Positions 57,968 to 64,000 of a stretch of 64,000 nucleotides of DNA are shown here, in pieces. Source of the stretch: Odobenus rosmarus divergens (taxonomy: Eukaryota > Chordata > Mammalia > Carnivora > Odobenidae); the NCBI RefSeq assembly GCF_000321225.1, contig NW_004450286.1, positions 1,494,642 to 1,558,641 of the forward strand. The letters are read 5' to 3'. Numbering within the stretch: position 1 is the first letter of the stretch; each line of letters starts with the position of its first letter. Position numbers and translations under genes: made by a program. A model generated the notes under the pieces. That model was not told where the DNA came from and ran no database searches. It saw only the letters and a program-made list of their open reading frames with translations.

Positions 57968-58165
57968 CGTCCGTGGAAACGGGAGTCACTGGAGTGAACG
58001 AGGTCACTAGGCGGGAGGGTTTAGGGGGCCAGGGTGGGCTCAAGGGGCCCCAACACTTCAAGGAAATGAGGAGGCAGAAAAGGTGACCGACAAGGGTCCC
58101 GGAAGAGAGGAGAACATTTTGAGAAGAAAGGAGGCAACAGGACGTGAAGTTTGAAGAGCACGTGG
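57968..58165 (-). repeat. L2 LINE, right part
   Basis: Continuation of the reversed L2: 'aaggggccccaacacttcaa', 'ggaaatgaggaggcagaaaa' and 'ggtgaccgacaagggtcc', matching L2 landmarks (ggggcactccaac, gagatgaggaggag). Confidence 0.62.
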
Positions 58166-59084
58166 GACCCAGTAGGACATGGCTGAGGGGAGCTCCGAAC
58201 CCCGGCCCTGGCCCAGACTCAGGGAAGGGCAGCACACGATGAGGCCTCAGGGGCACGCTGGGCATGCTACAGGTAGGGAAACCGAGGCCTGAGGGGGTGC
58301 AGGGCCTCACCCAAGGAGACCTGGGACTCTCTCTCCTCCCTATCTCTTCTTCAGCCCCTGGCCTGTTACCCCATCTCTGTTGAGTGCATGTGGCCCCTTG
58401 GGGTCTCAGGAGAGATGTGTGTTCTCATCCTTGCTCGTGCTCGAGGCCTGCTTGCAGCTGAGTAGGACATGTGTGCTGAGGACCAAGAACCTTTGTCCCC
58501 TCAGCTGAGGCTCTTATCATGTGCTGAGGGCCTACTATGTGCCAGACCCCGTGCCAGGCCCAGAACCTCGGGGTACCTAAACTAATCGGGGTGTGGGTTC
58601 GAGACAGCTTGCCTTGCATGGCACATGTCATCTAAGGCCTGAGGAGTGAGTAGGGGCGAGCTCGGCCATGACACAGAACAGACTGTATCAGGAGCCTAGG
58701 GAGGTCTACCATGCACTTCCCACGGATCCTCTAGGAGCAGTTCTGGGGTACAGAAATCAGGGACTATGTCCTGGGATCTGAATATTGGAAAGGTATGGGG
58801 AGCTGGAGACTGGAGGTGCTCGGTGGCCCAGAGACTGCCAGAGCCCCAAAGACCTGGCCAATGGCCCCTTCTGCATCAGCCACTTCCTTTGCAACTCAGG
58901 CCCAGACTGCCCCTCCCATGACTTCATCTTCCCTGCTGCCCGACACCACTGGATACAGGGTTATGGGAAGTGGGAGAGTGCCCGTGGCTTGCCCCAGGCT
59001 GGCACTTTCATAGAGGGGACCTCGGGAGAGGCGCCAAGCCTTCCACGGAACAAATCAGAAGATGCAACTCCGAAAGGATCTTAG

Positions 59085-59170
59085 GCACCATCCAACCAAA
59101 CATCTTATTTTGCAAATAAAGAAACTGAGGGACAGAGAATCGAATGACTAATTAGGTGAGTAATTAGTGA
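59085..59170 (-). repeat. MIR SINE fragment
   Basis: Reverse MIR: 'cttattttgcaaataaagaa', 'actgagggacagagaatcga'. Confidence 0.5.
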
Positions 59171-59554
59171 CATGGTTCTCTTACAGTTTACTCCAGTAAA
59201 CTACTCATCTCTCAACACCCATATCAAGTCACCTCCCCTGGGACTCCCCAAATGGAACCCAGGCCCTCCAGAACAAAACCAGCATACCAACTCAGGAACT
59301 GAGACTCAGTCCCACCTGCTTCCCCAGCCTGGCTGTAACTGACAGTGTGGGACCCTCTCTCCAGGGTGCATTCACCTGGCATAGAGACTTTATGGTTTCA
59401 AATGCCTTTAAGCTAGGTGAGGCATGGCTGGCCATGATTTTAGGAACCTTTAAGTCCTGCTCAAATGGTCAAATAGGTCAGCCAACACTTCCCTTCTCCA
59501 AGACAGAAATGACAATCTCTGTCGTCATCATGCCCACGATGACAGCTGACCCTT

Positions 59555-59690
59555 CCGTAGCGTTTACTCTGTGTCTGCTACTGTGCTAAGCACACCACAT
59601 GCATTAACTCGCTCAACCGCACAACAACCCAGTGGGGTGGCTCCTATTATTTCCCTGTTTTACAGATGAGGACTGAAGCACCAGGTTCAG
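59555..59690 (-). repeat. MIR SINE
   Basis: Reverse MIR: 'actgtgctaagcacaccaca', 'tgcattaactcgctcaaccg', 'cctgttttacagatgaggac'. Confidence 0.78.
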
Positions 59691-60019
59691 ACCACCTTGA
59701 ATTTGCGACGGGACCAATCTCGATGGCAGGATGTTCTCACCTCCCTTCGTGAGGTATTGCCCCTGTGTATTTGTGGGCATCTCTCCTGGACGTTGAGCCC
59801 CGTGTCTTGTTTAAGTTTGGGACTTATCACAGACCTACCACCGTGCCTGGCCCAGAGCAGACGATCAACACATTTTCCCTGACAGGTAAATGAAGGTCTG
59901 TGGATGCCTAGCTCCAGCATGTTCTTTTTGGCCGGCGGCCCCTCTCCCGGTGGCTGCAGCAGGGCACTGAGAGTGAATATGGAAGTGAGCGCCCTGCCAT
60001 CAACCCTTACCATCCTCAT

Positions 60020-60130
60020 CATCCCAGTAAACATGAGTTGAGCGCTAACTATATGCTCGGTGCCGTGCGGCTGGCTGTGCATTCGTTGGCTCATTTAATC
60101 ATGTCACGATCCACAGAGTGAGCCTTCTCA
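60020..60130 (-). repeat. MIR/L2-type fragment
   Basis: The plus strand has 'aacatgagttgagcgctaac', 'tatatgctcggtgccgtgcg' and 'tggctcatttaatcatgtca'. Confidence 0.5.
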
Positions 60131-60145
60131 TTGTCTGTACAGATC

Positions 60146-60340
60146 AAAGCTGTCCAATAGAACATTTGGCAGTAATGGAATGTTCTACATCTTTGCTCGT
60201 CCCATACAATTTCCACGAGCCACACGAGTACCTGAAATATGGCGGGTGTGACCCAGGAACTAAAATTTCAATTTTATTTAATTTTAATTAATTTAAATAT
60301 AGACTCCTATGTAGCTAGTGGCAGTCCTAACGGACATGGC
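60146..60340. mobile_element. Non-autonomous hAT-type DNA transposon
   Basis: It starts 'aagctgtccaatagaacatt', has the AT-rich centre 'tttaattttaattaattta' and the right half 'gtagctagtggcagtcctaa'. It is the same family as the copy at 51226. Confidence 0.75.
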
Positions 60341-61084
60341 CGTGTGGACGAAGGAAGATCCAAGAGGTTAGGTAATTTGTCCAAGAGCCCGCATCTGGTA
60401 AATGGTAAAGGTGAGGACTCATGGCCAGGGGGGTCAGGCCCTGACCCCCAGACTTGGGCCCCCCACCCCAGGCTGTAACTCCATCTTCTTGCCTCGCCCC
60501 TAGATTGTGGGTGCAGTGGGGAGGAGTTACCATCATCACACTAGTTCCCGTGCAGGCGGGCGACCTCCACAGCCCCCAGGTGAATCCCGGGACACTTTGT
60601 GTAGTGTGGCCGGACCTATGTGAGACTCAGGACCTCCCTGGGTCCCCTTCCTGCTCTGACAGTGGGCACAGGAGGAGACGATCCCACATCCTCCTGCATG
60701 GACATCCCACAAACCACAGTTTTTTTGCAAGAGGACTTTGGCCACAGGCTCTGAAGCCGGGGAACATAAACAGTTTATTCTCAACCACATGGGGGTCAGC
60801 ATCTGGGCGCCCACAGCCTGTGCTGGCTCTTAGAAACAAGGGTGTAGAGAAGACTACGGCATCGTCGAAAGCCAGGATTTGGGCTGGGGATAATGTTAGT
60901 GCCCCGTGAGCCTGGTCAGATGAATGCTGCGGGGGGCGGGATACAGTCCTTAGAGATGCCATGACCTGGGGGGAGTGGAGGGCTACGGAATATGAACATC
61001 ACATGGGGGCTGGGTATGAGGACACCTGGTTCTTGTCCCTGCTCTGCACAGAAGCCAGGGAGCTTTTCGTGACACCAACCTGAT

Positions 61085-61342
61085 CAGGTCATGGTTCTGC
61101 TCACTACACTTCAGTGGTTCCCTGTGGCTCTTAAGATAAAGACCAAAACCTTAACATGGCCTGCAAAGCCCCGTACACTCCAGCTACTTGCTGGCCTTCC
61201 GAACCTGTCTCATACCACTCTGTCTCCCAAACTCCCTGCTCTGGCCACCCTGCTCTTCCTTCCGTTCCTTGTTCTTGCCATAGTCCTTCTCACCCCAGGG
61301 CCCTTGCACAAGCGGTTCCTCTTTGCCTGGTCAATTTCTACT
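61085..61342 (+). repeat. L2 LINE, left part
   Basis: L2 in order: 'tgatcaggtcatggttctgc', 'cagtggttccctgtggctct', 'acatggcctgcaaagccccg' and 'ccagggcccttgcacaagcg'. It is interrupted by the SINEC at 61343. Confidence 0.88.
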
Positions 61343-61545
61343 GTTTTGTTTTTTTTTTTTTAAAGATTGTATTTATTTATTTGAGAGAGAGAGATAACAA
61401 GAGAGAGCAGAGCAGGAGGGAGGGGCATAGAGAGAAACAGGCTCCCTGATGAGCAGGGAGCCCGACTTGAGACTCAATCCCAGGACGCTGGGATCATGAC
61501 CTGAGCTGAAAGTGGACGCTTAACTGACTGAGCCACCTGGAGCCC
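61343..61545 (-). mobile_element. SINEC (CAN-SINE) inserted in L2
   Basis: The minus strand reads GGCTCCAGGTGGCTCAGTCA, GTTAAGCGTCC, a GATTGAGTCTC variant of the B box, the CT-rich centre and the AATAAATACAATCTTT end. A 12-base target duplication (tcaatttctact) lies at 61331-61342 and 61546-61557. More diverged from the usual caniform form than the other two copies, so it is probably older. COL13A1 sense. Confidence 0.96.
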
Positions 61546-61830
61546 TCAATTTCTACTCCATAAGGATCACTGCCTCAAGGAGCCTTCCTAGACCTCCCTG
61601 ACCTTAAGGACTTTTTCTAGTTTTTCATGAAACCCTGTATGTCCCTTTGGTGTGGGTGGTTACCACTGCAATTTTACATTGGCTGGTGCAATTGATGGAA
61701 GTTGCCTCCCCCGCTAAACTATAAGTTCTGTAAGGTCAGGCAGGTGTTATGGTTTGCTCACCCTTGGGTTCCCAGCACCTAACAAAGACCTGGCATGGGG
61801 TGAGTGCTCAAGAGCAAGAGTTGAACGCAT
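61546..61830 (+). repeat. L2 LINE, right part
   Basis: The L2 resumes after the SINE: 'gagccttcctagacctccct', 'actataagttctgtaaggtc', 'ggttcccagcacctaacaaa' and 'gggtgagtgctcaagagcaa'. Confidence 0.85.
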
Positions 61831-61929
61831 GAATGCATGCATGGATGAAAGGACGCTATTGTGATTTTGTGCAAGGCAAATCTGTTCTTTGGACCTGATA
61901 CCTTAAATGATGACTTGTGGAGAATCTTC

Positions 61930-62320
61930 TCCATGCCAGATGCTGGGAAGGGCAGAAACTGACTGTCTAGAGAGGAGACAGACATGCAAACAGTCGTGAT
62001 GACACAGCAGGGTAAGGTTTTGCTCAGAAGACTCACAAGCATTTAACAGAGGCATTTGGTGGGGGCGAGGCTGGGAATCGGGGAGGGTGTCCCTAGATAA
62101 GGTTCTGTGGGAGGACCCGCTGACCAAGGGCAAAGCAGGGGCAAAGGGCTGGCAGGGAGAGAGCCCCAAGGAAGGCTGAGCAGCAGCGAGCCCACAAGGT
62201 GGACGGGGGGCCGGGGAGAGAAGGAGCCAGACGGCCGAGTGAGACTTTGTTGTGAAGGCACTGGCGCCGCTGTGGGGTTTCAGGCAGAGGGGTGACAGAG
62301 GAGTGTCCTGCGTCAAAGGA
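61930..62320 (-). repeat. L2-like LINE fragment
   Basis: Reverse L2-type text: 'ggcaaagcaggggcaaaggg', 'gactttgttgtgaaggcact' and 'caggcagaggggtgacagag'. Diverged. Confidence 0.5.
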
Positions 62321-62984
62321 GAGGACTGAGCAGGCAGTTGAGGGGTCCTCCAGCTCTGGCGCCCAGGGATATGAGGCCCGTGGGCCTAGGTTGGGGGGGT
62401 TCCGGAGCCCACTGCCAGCAGAAGCCTCAGGGGACTGATTTCCTCTCTGACGTCAACGTAAAGGTCACACAGATCCCAGGTCTCTTCTCAGGAGTCACTT
62501 AGGGCTCCAATTTGCCTTTTTACCCAGATCCCTTTGGGATCCTGTGACATTCCCAGCCTGGACCACCTCGTGGAGTAACCAGTCCCCTGAGCTCCCGAGT
62601 CACTATGAGAAGCAGGACTTCCTTTAATTTGTCCTAAACTTACATGGCTCAAGTTTCAAAGGGGGGCCCACGATCCTAGTATTTCGGGAGTCAGTGGGGA
62701 AGGAAATGCAGGAAGGGGAACTCGGGAAATCTTTGACTCCAGGGCCCTCTGCATCTCATCAGCCAACACGCCGTACTCCCACAGCCCTCAGGACGGGCCG
62801 CCCGGCTCCTCCTGCCCCCCAAGCACAGGCCCTCTCTGCGGGGTCTAAGCCGGGCAAGCCTGATGAAGCAGAGGTGAAACCAGGCCATTCAGCTAACTTC
62901 TCGCTCTAGCACACGGACGCCACTGCCGGGGGGCGTGTCAGTTACAGGGCCGCCAAGCAACCAGACTCCTTCAATGCCACTGAC

Positions 62985-63935
62985 TGTCCTGTCCGTCCAG
63001 CCCATTCTTCCAGTCCTGTCCCATCCCTCCTGGACACTGGCCTCCACCCCCAGCACCTCGGGCTGCAGCCCCTCTTCATTGCCCTTCACACTGCAGCTGC
63101 ACGCTTCCCTCTCCCACCCCCACAGGCAGCCCGTCAGCAAGGTGGGCCAGCATCATCTCCAAAACATCTCCTCTGTCACCGTCGCCTCTCACCTGGGCAC
63201 CCACAATGGGCTCTTCTCTCCCTGCTTTTCCACCTCTGTAATCCATTCTCCATGCAGGCCAAGAGGAAGGTAAAATGTAAACCTGAGTGTGTGGCTCCCC
63301 TTCTTAAAACCCTTGGCTCACTGAGGGTGAAATTTACAAACCCAGCGCCAGAGGTGTGCAAGGTGCCACAGGGCTGGCCCCACGACCCCTCTGAGCTCCC
63401 TGTTTTCTCTCTCCTTTCCCTCATCCCATCAGGCCACTCTGACCTTTCTCTTCTTTAGACGCTTCGAGCTCATTTCCACCTCAGGGCCTTTGCACATGCT
63501 GTTCCTGCTCAGAACGCTCACTTCCCAGCCTCTGATTTAACTATTTAATTCATTTATTCAATCGGCACCTTTATTGTGCTTTATTCTATACCAAGCTTAC
63601 TCTCAGCACGTTTTGAGTTCGGATTCATTTGTTAACTCTTCACATGGCTAGTTCCCTCTTGTTAGGCCAAATGCCCCCTTCTCCTGGGGGCCTTCCCTGA
63701 TCGCCATCAAACACAGATATGCTGCTCCCCACCAATCAGACCCTATAGAAAGTATGTCTTGATTCACTTTCATCATAACAATCAATGGTATTTTCTTATT
63801 TATTTCCTTAACGTGCTTACTGGCTATCTCTTCCACCAGACTGGAAGCTCCAGGAGGGCCGACCTGTCTTTCAGACTGATCCGTATATCCCTGGAGCCTA
63901 CCACCATGTCTGCCCATGAGAAGGAATGAATGAAG
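62985..63935 (+). repeat. L2 LINE
   Basis: A long L2: 'tggctccccttcttaaaacc', 'cttggctcactgagggtgaa', 'cctcagggcctttgcacatg', 'ggccttccctgatcgccatc', 'gactggaagctccaggaggg' and a tail ending 'gaaggaatgaatgaagg'. It lies at the high end of the window. Confidence 0.86.
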
Positions 63936-64000
63936 GGGTCACCTCTCCCCAAGAAGCTTCTAAGACCACCATGCTTTCTAAACCCCACAGCTGGCATGTA

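Larger units (their letters stand above)
1..64000 (-). other. COL13A1: COL13A1 gene, partial (exons 2-17 and introns)
   Basis: All recognisable coding sequence belongs to one minus-strand gene. Sixteen exons of 8 to 108 bases encode Gly-X-Y repeats with collagen XIII-specific signatures: GMSIIGPRGPP, GPIGLDGKP, GQCGEYPHR, the NC2 segment ending KRRTFQ, and GDPGIQGYHGRK. The order and joined frame follow human COL13A1 as remembered. The product is a single-pass type II membrane collagen with three collagenous domains, found at focal adhesions and the neuromuscular junction; loss in humans causes a congenital myasthenic syndrome. Exon 1 (beyond 64000) and the exons after 17 (below 1) are missing. 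All exons from 3 on are multiples of three, which suits the extensive alternative splicing known for this gene. Confidence 0.96.
36442..64000 (-). other. COL13A1: COL13A1 intron 1 (partial, at least 27.5 kb)
   Basis: No sequence for exon 1 (cytoplasmic tail, membrane segment, furin site, CNCPPG) is found up to the window edge, so the whole stretch is read as intron 1; this is inference from what is missing. It contains MIR, L2, L1 and hAT fossils, two SINECs, a 5S-derived retropseudogene and a minisatellite, all listed separately. Blocks without recognised repeats and without any gene signal include 36442-37070, 37300-38340, 42000-44740, 46000-48050, 52410-53460, 53560-54200 and 58170-59080. 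Confidence 0.8.

Noticed and set aside
36442..64000. COL13A1 exon 1 inside the window
   Set aside because: No minus-strand frame contains the membrane segment, the furin site or CNCPPG; it must lie beyond 64000.
1..64000. CRISPR arrays, operons, bacterial or phage features
   Set aside because: The window is a mammalian intron-rich gene; no such structure is present, and the tandem repeats are microsatellites or a minisatellite.

Overview
The window is vertebrate genomic DNA from a carnivoran, most likely a caniform (dog, bear, seal or mustelid group). Evidence is three tRNA-Lys-derived SINEC (CAN-SINE) copies with the caniform-type body, on a background of ancient mammalian repeats (MIR, L2, L1M, hAT MER elements). 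I cannot fix the species.

The only gene I can support is COL13A1, the alpha-1 chain of collagen XIII, on the minus strand. Collagen XIII is a type II transmembrane collagen of focal adhesions and the neuromuscular junction. Sixteen small exons (614 coding bases in all) lie between 36441 and 395, in transcription order from high to low coordinate. They are bounded by AG/GT sites and join into one continuous frame that matches the human protein as I remember it. I number them 2 to 17 by order; published numbering uses names such as 3B, 4A and 4B and differs. Exon 2 is only 8 bases. Exons 3 to 12 encode the COL1 triple helix, the end of exon 12 with exons 13 and 14 encode the NC2 non-collagenous segment, and exons 15 to 17 begin COL2. 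Exon 1 (cytoplasmic tail, transmembrane segment, furin site) is not found, so 36442-64000 is read as part of intron 1. The exon after 17 lies beyond position 1.

Layout: 1-7143 holds exons 17-14; 8219-11106 holds exons 13-10, including a 96-base intron; 15778-17759 holds exons 9-7; 24097-31797 holds exons 6-3; exon 2 is at 36434-36441. All the rest is intron, filled with MIR, L2, L1 and hAT fossils, simple repeats, three SINEC copies (all in the sense of the gene), a 29-base minisatellite, and a 5S rRNA retropseudogene with target-site duplications but no poly(A) tail.

The most notable points are: a (CT)n microsatellite that serves as the polypyrimidine tract of exon 6; the 8-base exon 2; changes in NC2 and at the start of COL2 compared with remembered human sequence; a cluster of non-consensus splice donors at exons 10, 13 and 14; and the tailless 5S retropseudogene. 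I found no new gene system. Long open frames elsewhere look like chance frames or repeats.
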